NCBI GenBank assembly: GCA_003956705.1 | Contig: QZCP01000215.1 | Coordinates: 6,043-70,042, forward strand | Length of the DNA: 64,000 bases | From: Brevipalpus yothersi | Lineage: Eukaryota > Arthropoda > Arachnida > Trombidiformes > Tenuipalpidae | Direction: 5' to 3' | Part shown: piece after piece, positions 24,965-39,600 of the stretch | How the letters are laid out: the number at the start of each line of letters is the position of its first letter | Position numbering within the stretch: position 1 is the first letter of the stretch | Program-made: the position numbers and the translations under genes | The notes under the pieces: generated by a model | Seen by the model: the letters and a program-made list of their open reading frames with translations, nothing else | Told to the model about the DNA's origin: nothing | Database searches by the model: none

Positions 24965-27900
24965 CACCAATGCTCAAACAGATTTGCCTTCACTCAAATT
25001 GACTTATGGACCGAATATTAAGCCTGAAAATATTCGAGAGGGTTTCGATGTATATCTTGAGTGTCATATCAGTGCCAATCCACGTGTTTACGAAACTGTC
25101 TGGCTGTTTGAAGGAAAACCGTTAACAAGTGATCCTGTGCGTCGAATTATTATTGCCAATCAAAGCCTGGTTCTTCAAAATGTTTCCGAATCATCGCGTG
25201 GAAATTATCAGTGTACTGCTCGAAATGATGAAGGCCAGGGTACAAGTAATCGGATTTTTTTACGAATTCAATGTAAGTAATGTGTGGAAAAATTTTTTTC
25301 CCATTGTACTTCCATGCTTCAATGGAAAGTGAAAATTTTCTCTACACTCACATAGTCTTTCTCATTCTCACTTCATACGATCATCTGATGAATCGAAATT
25401 GAATGTATATTTCCAGACATTCTGATTCACTAGACCATGCTAGGGAACATCTACAAACTTGCAAAACTTCACTTGATCTCACTTTGGGTGGATGAAACAT
25501 TCCTATTGTTGATATTTCCGTTTATCTGTGAGACTCAAAATGGAATTCATCCAACAAAATGCGACTGAATAATGATCCGAATATCATGTTAGTGTGAAAC
25601 GAAAGTAACATATATACACATCATCCAGACACATACTCACAGGGAATCCGTGTTTGAGGATCCACTGGATCATGAAACTTGTGATGAAGATAGATTGAAA
25701 ACAGTCAGATAGAGAGTGAACATGGATGTTTTTTCTACAAACAGTGTCACCTCGCTGACACAAGCATAAAACTTAACAATTTGAATTCATTGGCTTCTCA
25801 TCTAGCCTTGAATCTTGACGATAAGGTCTCATTTCTAAATGTCATCCTCCTTCTCCTTGGTCAACATGAAGCCAGACTTCAGATTTTACATGCAAAAATT
25901 CCCACCATTAATCTAGGGACTCTTATTTCTTTTCAAAGAAACAATCTGACTAACAACTTGCTGATTGCTTGATGAAAATTTGTTTAATTTCATATCTTAG
26001 CCAACCAAATTTGTTGGGATCGAATTTTGAATGAATCTGATGCAATGAATTTGGAATCTCGATTACAAGCCATAAGTTTAGTGTAGAGGTTACAAATAGT
26101 GTCTGAAAAATTCTAGACTTTGAGAATTATGATAGCTTAACGATCCAATTTTTTTTATAATAGCTTCAAGAAAAGTGGACATGCTCTCTCTTTCTTTCTG
26201 TTTCTTGCTTTTTTAGTTCAAGAAAAAAGTCTAAATTGAGCTAGAAAGTGATGTTCGGTGTCATGACACTCAAATTGATTTTCTTCTAGCCTAACATCTA
26301 AGAGCTGTCCACATAATTTGATGCTCTCGATTCTGTTCTTTTTCAAGCCCATAGGCATTACACTTACACACACACATACCGAATAGGAGAATCTTTGTGA
26401 AGACCAACAAAACATACCACAACCTTTCAATTCTGAACAATACCGAAAACTCAGGAGACTTTCGAATGAGTTGTGAGAGAGTGATGTGTGAAGAAGGCAA
26501 TGGAATTGATTCTTGAAGCACCTCATATCAGACTGGGAATACAGAGATGAATTCCAATTGGAGCTGATGATAAGTGAGTGATGATGATCCGAGTTGAAAG
26601 AATTTCAACAACTGAAATGCTATTTGCTATCATCGATCCAGTCACACTGAAGGCCATTGAATCAAAGGTGATCATCTTTTATTTGAGATACCATTTGAGC
26701 TCAGATTCGAGATTTTGATGCTTAAATACATTTAGACAGTACTTTCACGGATTTTAAAGTAAAGAACTGTCCATATAGCTCGATAGGAAACCTTTCTTGA
26801 TGCTAAAGAGTCCCGATAAAATTGTCAAAATAAACAATACCCAATTCAAGTATCAATTTGTCATGAATAAATTATTGTTTTTCTTCAGAACATCTATTTG
26901 AACACAGAAACTATTGAGTTCCAATGCTGATATTCAAGAAACCGTTCGACAAAAGATAATCTTTTCACGTAATCTTGAAAATTCGAATCGAATGTATCTA
27001 CAGAGACCTTCAACTTTTATATTTTCACAAAAACCAATGAATGGGTGTTTTTCCGGTAATCATTCCCAGTTTGATCATAATTCAGTGTTCCCATGTATTA
27101 GTATCTTATGAGGACTAGTCCCTAATCAGTCTTCTAGTGTTGAACCGTTTATGCTCATTGTTGCGATTCTCACCTAATTCAGTAGCCTAACAATGGTAGC
27201 TATCTAAATTCGAGATTCCACCAAGAAAACAATGTTCCTGATTGCTGAGATTCCCTTTGTTTTCTCTCCACCTGCTACATTTTTACCATACTGATTATCA
27301 TCTGATTTCAACAGTCTCATATTTGAGAAATGAACAAGAGATAATTTCATTTTCATCCATTCTTTTGGGCTCATACCTGGCTGTATATCTCATATCACTT
27401 CATCAAGGTTGCCAAAGAAATGTTCATTTGGGCGTCATGCTGAGATGATAATAGATTTTGAGCTCACAATTATAGTGGATGGAGAAAGAGAGAGAAGCCA
27501 TTCATAAGGCGAATCTAGGTATTAGTTCCACTACTCCAATGTTCTCAACTGTCTAGTATCATATATCCATGGTTGAATTTCCACGAGAAAAAAAAGATAC
27601 ACATGAATAAACTGTATAGATGAAGTTATGTACGGAAACCCATAAAAAAATTGGACAGCAAAGTGAAAGTAGCTTCAACATTATTCCAGAAGGTCCATAA
27701 TGCTGGACTGTGCCCATAACTATCTTACTTTTTTCTCTATTCCTTTACTTTCTTTTGGCTTCCGTTTACCATTCAGTTCGAAAGTTTCATATGAGGTGAG
27801 AAGAGTAGAGTGATCTCGATGAATGGCCATGATAATTCGAACAATCTCGTGTTGACCATAAATTTACTTGCACAAAAAAGTAACATTTATGAATCGCTTT

Positions 27901-30900
27901 TGAGTGTCCAATGTTCATTTTGTTACACTTATCGTCAGATAGAAGTAAAAAGAGCTCAAAAAAATTCTAAATTAAATAGCACATAAAACTTGGATCAAAA
28001 TTGCTTTTCATTTTGGTGTGTGATTGCTACAGTTAATTTTCAGCCTTTGTGGCTATATTTTTGCCCATATGTATCGAAATTTTACTTTTGAGAGCATCTT
28101 TTGATCAATTTCGAGCTTATTTGAACTACAGAGAGTCAATCAGAACTTACTGAGATGTAGGTCATGATCACTTCAGAATGTTGGCTCAGATGCCCTGAAC
28201 TGACTTGAAAGAGAAACTCATGGTTGTGATTATTGATCCATCTTCAAGCTATGATTTTCCGATTAAGGTGGACATATTCTGATGAAGAATGAACTCTGAT
28301 CCACATCCAGGATGATATTCTTTTGGAGAATACATTCATCATTTTTGTATCATAGAATTGGAAGTTATGATGATAGTTGAGAAAATATAAATCTTACCAA
28401 ACCAATCTTTTCTCACACATCTTCGATCATCTTTACGATTGCTTCCTATTTTCTTTTTGTATATACCTATGTACTTTATACACTTTATCGATTTCTATGG
28501 AAGAATTATCATCAATTATATTATCATCACCACTGCCTGAAGCATTCTCGGGATAGAATCACGTCTCTTTCACCCGTTGAAAGCCTCGTTCAATACATAC
28601 TCTCAATAGAAACATTCCTGATTTTTCCCTTATATTTAGGTGTATCTGATAACTTCATTTATGAGATCTCAATTTTTCATAGTTGGTTAGTATCATTTGT
28701 GAACGCAGATTCTTGGAAATTTTTCTAACGATGGGCTATTATATCTACGGTTAGGAGGATATAAATCCTACTCTCAGTATTGAAATTTTCATAAATTGAA
28801 TCATGGCAACATCGGATGATCGTGTGCATGATTTATACCAAAGATTTCCTGTTCACATAATCTTTCATCGCAATTTTTTTTCGATCCACAGTTATACCAA
28901 CCTGTAAGACAATGAGAAAGCATCCAATGGCTATTGCAAAAATTGAGAAAGCTCAGATAACATGTGAAGTCAATTCAGATCCCGAGAATGTAACTTTCAA
29001 ATGGTTTTTAAACAATTCAAGTGATATAGTGGAAATATCCAATCCAACCATATCCAATGGAACTCGTTCTTCAATAAGCTATTCACCCAAAAATCGATAT
29101 GGTTATGGAACCTTGTTGTGCCTTGCCGAAAATTCCGTCGGTAAACAAAAAGAACCATGTGTATTCCATATAATACCAGCAGGTGAGTGGACATTTTTCG
29201 ATTCTCATCAGCATTCCCACAGTACTTTCACTCATATCACATACAATCAATTCTGTTAAAATGTGTTTCTGTGTTGGGTTTGTTTCCCAAGGTTATGTTC
29301 TTCTATTCATCATCCAACAGTGGAAGGTTCACCCTGAACATGCTCATTTTCTTCAGTTTACTATTTTTTTCCGATCATTTTGTACCGGAATTTCAATCAT
29401 TGTGATCAATAGCCCTGGGATGACAATAGGATGCTTGGATTTAATGGGAGAAACCATAGTGAAATAGGAAGATACAGTATATCCGTAGTACAGATTGGTT
29501 TGCAAGAAGCTGTGCATTTTGTAAGAAAACAATCTTCATCACCTCTATCACTATAAAACAATCGATTCTAAGGGATTTGGATCAAAATCTGTTTTGGAAG
29601 GAAGGAATTTTTGGAAGACATAGTTTCATCATTGTAGCTTACGAAATTCTCTTACGAATTCATTTTAAAGAGCACCAGAATTCTCTATGCTCTCAATTGA
29701 ACAAAAGTAGGATGAAAGTTTCTAAACAAGAATCAAAGTTATATTCTTGGATTGAATAGAAATCTCATCATTAAATCTTAATGATGAATATTGGATTGAA
29801 CATTATGGAGGTCTTTGTTCGTTTGAATAGATCAGACAGACAGACAGATAGATGGACAGATAGATAGATAAATATATGGACAGATAGATAAATATATGGA
29901 TAAATAGATAAATATATGGATAGATAGAGAGAGAGATCCAAAAATTGAAAAGAAAAAAATCTGTATCTTAGATATAGTTTGTCATGAGAACAGTATCAAC
30001 ACCATGCAGTAGCTTTGGACAAGTAGAATCACTTATTCTTCCAGTTGGAATAAGGAATAAAAATTTCTAATCAAAAAAAGTTAGACTATCACATCACAAC
30101 TGAAAATTCACTCTGAACCATTAAATTTATCTCCATTTTTTCTGTTTTGAAGCAAAAAAACTTTTGAGCAACTTTTTGGCTCAAAATTCCAATTACAGAG
30201 CCTATCACTTTCTATCATAGACTTTTTTTCTCATAGTTTTGATAGTTTTAGAGAAAGAGAAAAACTTTTCTTTCTATCTCGCTTTTCTTTTTCACTTCCT
30301 CTTTTTCCTCCACTTTTCTTGATATAACAATAGTGTAATGATGGCTATGTGAAAAGATTTCCCAGGATCTCGTTTATTTTGTCCTTAATGTTCTCTCTCT
30401 CTCTCTCCAAACGTATATCTAGCAATAATTCAAGCAAAGCCTCCTTCCATCTATCCTCAACCCTACAGTTCCCTTTTCAAAGTATTTCTTGGCTGAGAAA
30501 GAGAGAGAAGAACTTAAGATAGAATGAACCTTGAGGACAACATATCAGACATACTTTGATTCTATCTCACCTTTGCCCTATTAACTTGTCTCATCTTGAT
30601 TTCATGAGTTTCAATATCTCATACATCATGTTTTCCCATGATATTCCCTTTTCATCTTTCAACCTTCCAAGCGGTAGCAAAACAATTTTCATATTTAATT
30701 CTTGATCTGAAGATGAGTATAGAGTGGAAAAGAGATAGAAGCATGATGTGTACATGTCTCCAATAGCAAATCATTTCTGCTGGGATAACACATGAATGAA
30801 GGATTTTGATAGCTTTTCACCGAATTTTGGATGCAATTTCTCATGAGGTATGTGAGAAAATGTATTAGAGGAGGAAGAAATTTTTATGTCTCCATTCTTT

Positions 30901-32418
30901 TGCATGAATTGTATGACAAATTTGAGCTTTCAATCCAAGGTAGATGGCGAGAGGAGAAGACTGGGAACATTCTCATCTCTATGTATATTTGCACATAAAT
31001 CTTAGGATTTAGTGATTTATTCTCTCTCTCTTTCCCTGAAATATGACATATTCTGCTAGGAAAAAAAGGATAACTCAGAGAAGAAAAAAGCTTTTGTCAG
31101 CCAATTGTTTTTAGCCGCAGGACATTCTTTTCGTATGATCGAGAGATTGATCCAAAAACTATCAAGTTGCCTATTAAGTATGGACATTTATTGTGAAGAA
31201 TTTAGAAAATCGATCTTTTTTTGAATTCATGAATGCTCGCCTTTATTAGTTATACAGCAAGCAGGTCGATTTTTGTACATTTCAAATGCATTTGTTCATC
31301 GTCAGTTTCAATCAATTATGACTCATGTCAGCTTCTTACATTCCAAAAATTTTTTCCCTAAGCTGTGATCTTTGCTCCCAAATGCACGAATTTGAAATAC
31401 ACCCTTATATAAGTTACTCTGAGCCCATCATTTTGAAATATCATTCTAATAATTCCAAATATATGCATTCATTTCATCTTCAAACTTCAATATCTTACTC
31501 CACTTTCCAGGCCCTCCTCAACCTGTTACTGGGTGTTTTCTTGGTAATCATTCCATGACATCAATACTGATCAATTGTGAACGGGGTGATGATGGTGGTC
31601 TACCTCAAACATTTGTTCTGGAAGTTCATGAGGTCAATTCTGGTGAACAATTATACAATACATCCTCCAATGATAAGCCTATCTTTATGCTCAATCGTTT
31701 GCCTCCGGGCACAACTTTTCGATTCACTGTATACGCATTGAATGGAAAAGGCCAAAGTGCTTCCGTTTCCCTGATTGGAACTACCGTTGGATCACCAGAA
31801 AGACAAACTTCAGCATGTAAGCTCATTGATTTTGCTATTCTTTCTCTCCAAATTTAATCAGAATTCCCTGTCTTGCGTACTCTATAGCTTTAGCATTGTA
31901 TTTTCAAAATGAGAATATATACTCGCATACACTTTTCAATTGATATTCTTCAACTCTTGAATGATCCTTTTGTAACGATGGAAACTCAATCAGCTCTCTT
32001 TCTCTTTCTCTTTCTTTGGTGGAAGAGCATTTGAACCTTGCTCATGATGGTCAGTAATGTTATATATTGAATTGCTTGACCAGAAGCAAGGGTAAGTGGG
32101 AGAAGTGAGTTGAGTTCCCTGCACCGAGTAAATATTGAGTTTTATGTGCTCCAGGCGAAAAGTGAAGATTGAAGTTCAGATGATGTGAGAGAGGTTAGAA
32201 AGAATCACAATTGCTGTGAAGAATTGAATTATCAGGTTAGCACCCCGAATATTGTATTTTTGTATGTGTGTGAAATACTTTTTTATTAGAGGAAAGAGAA
32301 AAAGTACAGGCATTCAATTCCTCTATTTTATTGTATCTTCATCGGCTTATGAACCTTTTTCTTCCATCAACTCACTCTTTCATTATCAATTGCCAAGTGA
32401 AGCCGATATGTCCCCTCG

Positions 32419-32466
<48 letters not shown>

Positions 32467-33966
32467 TCTCTTTTGGTAAGCAATAGATATATATTGAGTA
32501 AAATGTGTAGAATATCAGGTTTGATATAATGTTTCAATCGTTTTTTTCAATGATAAAGAACTAGTGAACTGGACTTGAAATCGATTTTGATCGGTAATTC
32601 TGGTCAGACGTTATGATCATTCTTGAAGGTTTTTTTTATTCTTTCCTCTCTCCACTTCAAACCCTTGTCCATACAATGATCCTCTATTGCCTCCAGAGGA
32701 ATCAAGAACAAAAAATTGTGAAAGATGACTATTTGTCAGTTGATTGAGTTCTCTCTCTCTCTCTTTTTCTTTCTCTCTCTTTCTCTTTTTCTATGGTATT
32801 TCTTTGACTTTCTATCTTCGTTCTTGTTCGATGAGTGAATGAACCTCAGCATAGTATAGATAGCGCCTTTTGGGTCCAGTCTCTCTTTTTCTTCACTTTT
32901 TTCATGCACCCATTTCAAGCATCATCAATTCGAAATTCCTTGGTCCATCGTTATTGTAGCTAGCTAGCTGAAGGGTATCAAGTGATGTGGAACAAAATGA
33001 AATCTATGTGAAGGAAAGAGAACGAGAGAAGAGAAGGTCACGAATTTAGATAGCTATACGATGTGAAGCTTTACAATGGTGAATGAAATCTATCCCTACG
33101 AAACTATTGAAGCTTTTTTTAATCGAATTCAGATAATTCCCTTACACGTGTTTCTTTAGACCTTCAAATCATGAAGGTGAAGGTTTCTTTTGGTGACAAA
33201 CTATTCTATCAGTAATCCATGTCTTAAATCAGAGAATTGGAAGTATGTGGCCAATTATGAGGGGATCAGCTATGGCTCATTCTTGAGGAAAATAACACAA
33301 CCTTTTGATGACTTAGCCATAGATTCTCATTTTCACATCTATACACACTAATTCAATAGATTCTACAAAATAAGGATAGGGATTTAAGGCTCAGAGGGAC
33401 CTTCTTGGATGTATTCCCTGAACAATGTGGAAGCTTTCAGGAAATTTCCCGTTTTTTTGGCTCCTCCAAAATCACAGTCTAATAGACTCTTTTCGAATCA
33501 GAATTTTGCTTTACCATATCATCTAATTCGAATTCTTATCATACGTTTTATCATTATTGTCTCGATAGCGCTGGATAACTCACCAAATTATGATTGGCTC
33601 ATGTGGGTGCTGTTAATCGTTTTATCATTAACGATCATCACCATCATGGCTGGTTTTGTGATAAAATTTTTTGGCACTAGAAGATCGAAAAGGAGCCAAA
33701 AATCAAAGCAATTAGGTAACTTCTGATTGATTTTTTCTTCGATCTCTTCTTGATCAACTTTTTCTTTTTCCATTTACTTTTCCAATCAAGGTGATAAAAA
33801 TCAAGATTTTAATGAAGGAGGTTATGAAAGGTAAGTATCTCAATATTTCCCAGTAAATACATGAACAAAAACATCACCATGTTAAGTAGTTTCTATGATT
33901 ATCAGCCTCTTTTTTGAGCATAACTCAATGCTGATAAGTGTATTTCCATAGGTTCTCATGTGATTT

Positions 33967-34002
<36 letters not shown>

Positions 34003-36050
34003 CATCTATTTGATCTGTTACTATCACACTCTATGGATATGGTTTTTTCTTTCCATAATCAAAAAGAAGCGATATATACTTATGTAAACACCCAGGGAAT
34101 ATTCATGATTCACTTGGAATAGATACTGTGACAAGCAAAAAGAGAAGCAAATAATCTGCTCATATGCATAACTGAAATATTCTCGTTGAGCATGATAATA
34201 TCTGAGCAAACAGTTTGTTTAGATTTTGCTTTCTATTCAGAGTATATCAGATAGTCACTTGTGAGAAGTAAATATCTAGTATTTTCTTCTCTTGTTCTTG
34301 TGTGATCAAACTATTCCTTGAGTAACATGATAGATTTTTTTGTGTCAGCTCATTGACTGAGGCACGTGTATACACTTACCGTTTCCCTTAGAGCTATGCA
34401 TTCTTTCCAATCCTAGATATTTTGATCCATAGCGTTCTGATTATATTCCGGACCCTACAAGAATCCTCACTGTCGATTCCAGCTGACTGAATGAGAAAAT
34501 AGATTTTTACTCTGATACACGATTTCTTGGCATTTTCATCTGATACTATTTCTCATTTTTTGGGAACACTTTTTCCCGACTATCTAATGATCTTCAAATT
34601 CTAACCCTCTAAACTCAACTATTCAAACATTTGTTTACACTAATCTTTGCCAGGTCTTTTGCATTACAAGATATGGACTTGGTTGATGGCTTGACATCGT
34701 GTAAAGAGAAAAAATGTCAACTTATATGTACAACTAATGATGATGGTAAGTATTAAGCATCTCGAAATTCATCAATTTCTCTTGTTTTTATGCTACTAAA
34801 TTATCTTCTACTATATACATGTATATATTATATTGTTCGATAGAAAATCTCTTTCGCAAATAATCAAGTCTAATGAGATTTCTTTCGCCTGAAGATATTT
34901 TTTATTATTTTCTCAAGACATTCTGAGTCTATAGTAGATGTTCAAGGCTTTATAATATCTGAACAAAAATGAGTTCTCTTCCTGGAATCCAGTTAAAAGA
35001 ATGGAGAAAAAAAAATTAAAAACACTGAATGATCTATCTGAATTATTGACTCGGAACTGAAAAGCTTTGATGCATAAATTATCAGCATTGCGTAACATAA
35101 TTCCTGATGTATTTATTGACCCTATCTAGGAATATTGAATAAGTATCAGAGGCTCATAAATCATTCACTTTCATCTCTAATTGATCTCTCTTTTAGTCCA
35201 GAATATTTGATTAGTTGTGTGGCTTTTCGCTTATCAATAGATGTTCAACGAGAATACAATCTGTATTTTGAATCATTCTATTTCCTGATTTATCTCACTA
35301 GTATCTGGAATGTTTCTAGTGGAATATTTCATCCCAAGCACGCAAGAAAACTTGCGAATTACATTGTTGAAAGTTCATTTACATTTTATTTCTTTCGTTT
35401 GCCTAACAGTTATAATATATTTTTCTCCTTCTCTCTATCTTGAATTATCTTAAATTGAATTTACTGTGTTTCCATGCATTCAATTATTGTTATAAAACAT
35501 CTTCAAAAGAATACTCACACTTTTTGAATTCAGAACATTCATCAGTCAGTTCAATGTACCACTGATTCACTCACTTGATTCATTTTTTTATGCTCAAATC
35601 AACTTACTTAACTTTGCTGAGTTTTTTTTCTCCCTCTTTCATTTTATCATATATTCTCAACTCAAAATAATAAGGCTCCTCAGGGTAGGATTATATCTGA
35701 TTTGAATCATTTAAGGGATCAAAAATATATTCTATCTAGGAGCTTAGAATATTTCTCCCAAAATTAACTCGAAATTCCTAAGCTCACATAAATCATACCA
35801 CCCACAAGCTTATGAAATAATTTTGCAGATAGATAGAGCTAAATTCAACCAAATGGTTAAAGATACTTAGTTGATGGGATAAGGAATTGTATCATTCTGA
35901 CTTTCATCGATCAATATAAAACGGTTCCACACTGTGAATGGAAAGTTATTGATCATCAAACTAGCTGGTTATGATTATCAGCCCGAAGCTTTTTTAGAGG
36001 TCATACTAGCTGAAACCTAGTTTCACATGTCAAAATTTCTTTTGGAATTC

Positions 36051-36089
<39 letters not shown>

Positions 36090-36438
36090 NNNNNNNNNNN
36101 NNNNNNNNNNNNNNNNNNNNNNNNNNNNNNNNNNNNNNNNNNNNNNNNNNNNNNNNNNNNNNNNNNNNNNNNNNNNNNNNNNNNNNNNNNNNNNNNNNNN
36201 NNNNNNNNNNNNNNNNNNNNNNNNNNNNNNNNNNNNNNNNNNNNNNNNNNNNNNNNNNNNNNNNNNNNNNNNNNNNNNNNNNNNNNNNNNNNNNNNNNNN
36301 NNNNNNNNNNNNNNNNNNNNNNNNNNNNNNNNNNNNNNNNNNNNNNNNNNNNNNNNNNNNNNNNNNNNNNNNNNNNNNNNNNNNNNNNNNNNNNNNNNNN
36401 NNNNNNNNNNNNNNNNNNNNNNNNNNNNNNNNNNNNNN

Positions 36439-36481
<43 letters not shown>

Positions 36482-36609
36482 CATAAGCACAATTATTCTC
36501 ATTTCTCTAGATTCTTCCAAGAATTTTTGTTACCCACACAAAAGCAACGAAATACGATGCCTTTTCCACTTTGCTATGGGAGTTATGACATTTCTCTCTC
36601 TCTCCCTCC

Positions 36610-36683
<74 letters not shown>

Positions 36684-39600
36684 ACAAGAGTTCTTCCATT
36701 GAATTCTCAAACCTAAAATTCTTTGTAAGAATAACTTTTCTGATCATCATGTTCCCTATCATTAGTCAATCTTGTTGTAAGTATTTGTGCATGTGTGCTC
36801 TCAAGGCAGAATAGTGAATCTTGAAGGAAGGCAAAAAATTGGTCCTCCATCTCATCTCCAATTATATGCCTCAACCAAAAGAATCAATTCCACCAGAAGT
36901 CTGATCAAAAGTCAATATTGTAGACATTGTCAAGTGAGGCTGTCTGGGTTCCTCTCTCTCATCTGATCGCTGACTCTTATTCTTTTTGCTTCACCGTCTT
37001 GATGCTTTTCTAATGGATGACCAGATTCTGATTGGATAATGTATTCACTTTTGGATGACCAGACTTTTAGATGCTAGAATATTGGCTGGAATATTAGATG
37101 CAAGTAATAGCAAGAATCGATTTTTTCTCTTTCTCTTCACAGACTAGAATGACCGATTGCCAGCTGTGTGGAATGTCATTATTAGATACTATCGAGATAT
37201 TCTCAAATTATCAATTAAACAGTACCAATTCATCAAGCTGTCTCAGATATTTTGTTGATCAAGTTGTTGTTTGTTGACCATTCTTTGCGAAGGTTCTGAA
37301 CAATTCAGAGTAACAATTGTTTCTGGTATACTGACTTTCACTTGACTTTCATGAGTTTTCTCCGGATATTTTGACTATAAAACAAGTTCTCAGAAACTAT
37401 ATCATCAGAATTTTCAAGAATCCTAGTCCAGGGTTATAGTCAACAATGCGAAGAAGAATTCTGACCATAGCTATAATGGATCAACAATAGGGAATATTTC
37501 CTGTATTGATCACTGAACCTTTGGTGGAGCTTTTACATATATTATATGAGATTTTCCCAGCATTTGGTTAACTCAATTTTTACAAAAAGCATCTAGGATT
37601 ATCATTCTGTGCTATAGTCGAGAGAATCTTTTTTGCTTCCACTTTCAAATCATGAAGAGCTGAAATTGAATTTGGCTAAAATTTGATGCAGATTGAGGGA
37701 AATCTCTGCGTGTGAAAGTGCAAATTTTTTGCATTCAATATGAATTTTTCCCACCAAGAAAATGTTTAATATGATTTTCTTGCAGACAAAAAAATATCAT
37801 AAGTTGTGCTGGAAGACAAATACATGTATTTTAGTTGTTCTTCTAAAGAGAAAAGCTACACTATTCATTGTCACAGAATCACAGATTTTTGTTCCAATCA
37901 GAAGAGCAAATAAACGCTCACACTGCCTCAGGCAATCAGATACATCTAATCAAAATCACAAGGCAAGAAGAGTCAACTTCTTCCGATGCAAATTAGGTGA
38001 TATGATACTTTCTCTCTCTCTTTCTCTCTTCCTGCCTCCCCTAAGAGGAGAAAGATCCCATTTCTTTTTGGCCTATCTTTTCCTATGATGCATCCATCAT
38101 CATCAAAGTCTATTATTATGAGGATCACCTCAACATGATCATCCATTCACTTATCCGATACATTCTGTCATCATTTTAGCCAGTATTTCCCTTCTTTTCT
38201 CCATCTCTTCACATACTTCCTCAGTTTTTTTCTACTCTTTCCGAATTCACTTTCCACTTTCTTGAGTATGTGTACATCAGTATTCACTTGTTCACTAGGT
38301 ATTCTCTTTCTCTCTTTCTCTCCTATCCTCTTTTTCTTTCTTCCCATTTTCACTATGTTTCGTGTCCACAAATGACTGTGATGACCGCAAAGCACGAGGG
38401 AAATTATTCTTGAATTTGTTTGCTCATAGACTCAGCATCGCTATTTCAGCTGGTCAGCAACCATGGATCAGTATGCTCACCCACTATCCAACACAGAGCA
38501 ATTCTTCCTCTATTTTCTCAAACTTGTGAGCCTTCTTTTCTTTCCTCACTTCTTCAATCCAAATCTCAAGAGAGATTTTTCGTGAAGTAAGATTGCATCA
38601 TCAAGATGCTTGTCTTTCTCTCTTTTTCAATTCTTTAAGAAGTGAGAAAAGTTGAAGAGTTTCGAATACATAGAGAGAATCTAACCGTAAAACCTTTGTT
38701 CAAGCTTAAGGGTCATTGATTGGGAGAGCAAAATTGTGAATTAATCTGTTTTCTTTTCTCACCTAGATGTTGTATCTGTGGGATATAAGAATCCAATTTG
38801 GCCATCCAGTGAGGATAAATCATCACCTAGAATAATATCAACTGCTTTCAAGCAAGGTTTCGGATGTGTTGGATATCCATCTTCAACATCAGTTCTCTTG
38901 AAGGTAAATTTAAACTCTAGCATGACGGCCAGTTATTTGGTTATCTGAATTCCCTGCACAAGAATTTCTTGACGAATAGTATTCAAGATATCATCCAGAA
39001 ATGAAATTAATGAACTTGCCAAGATTTCGGGTTCATTTAAGGCTGATAATGTGTAGGGAAAGATATTGAACACCTTGCAGACTGTTCAGATATTGATCTG
39101 TTTTCTATCAAAAAAGATGAATGCCCAGCACTTTCGAGATGGGTCTGTGGTTTTTCATGTCTCGAGCAAAGTATTTCATCTTGTATCAGATTGTGTGAGA
39201 CTGTATGTGAGACTGTATCCAGCAAGTCGATCATGTGTGTGTTTGAGGAATACTTTTTGGCTTGTGGCTAAGAAGAGAATACTTTCTCTCTCTCTCTCAA
39301 ATCTTACGCTCAAACAAATAGTCAGATGAAATAAAATGTTGATAATAGTAATAATTTTTCCGTTTGACAACTAAAAAGAGAAAGAAAAAGAAATAGAATA
39401 GAAGACAGCAAATATCTGTACTTGGTTACAGCTCAGAAAAAAAGCTACTTTTATTATCGTTAGGCCACACTAGTAGCAATGATTTTTTTATTACTTGCTA
39501 CAAAATGTTCTTTTCTTGATCATAAAATATGTGGATAAAATACAGCATCGAAATCATTTCCAGATCAGTGAACTGGAAATCGAAGACAATATTTGTCTAT

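Larger units (their letters stand above)
34746..38766. other. Sidestep-like intron 10
   Basis: 4.0 kb including a CT array broken by an assembly gap (36057-36478) and a second long CT array (36593-36682). No gene is seen, though the gap could hide one small exon. Confidence 0.65.
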
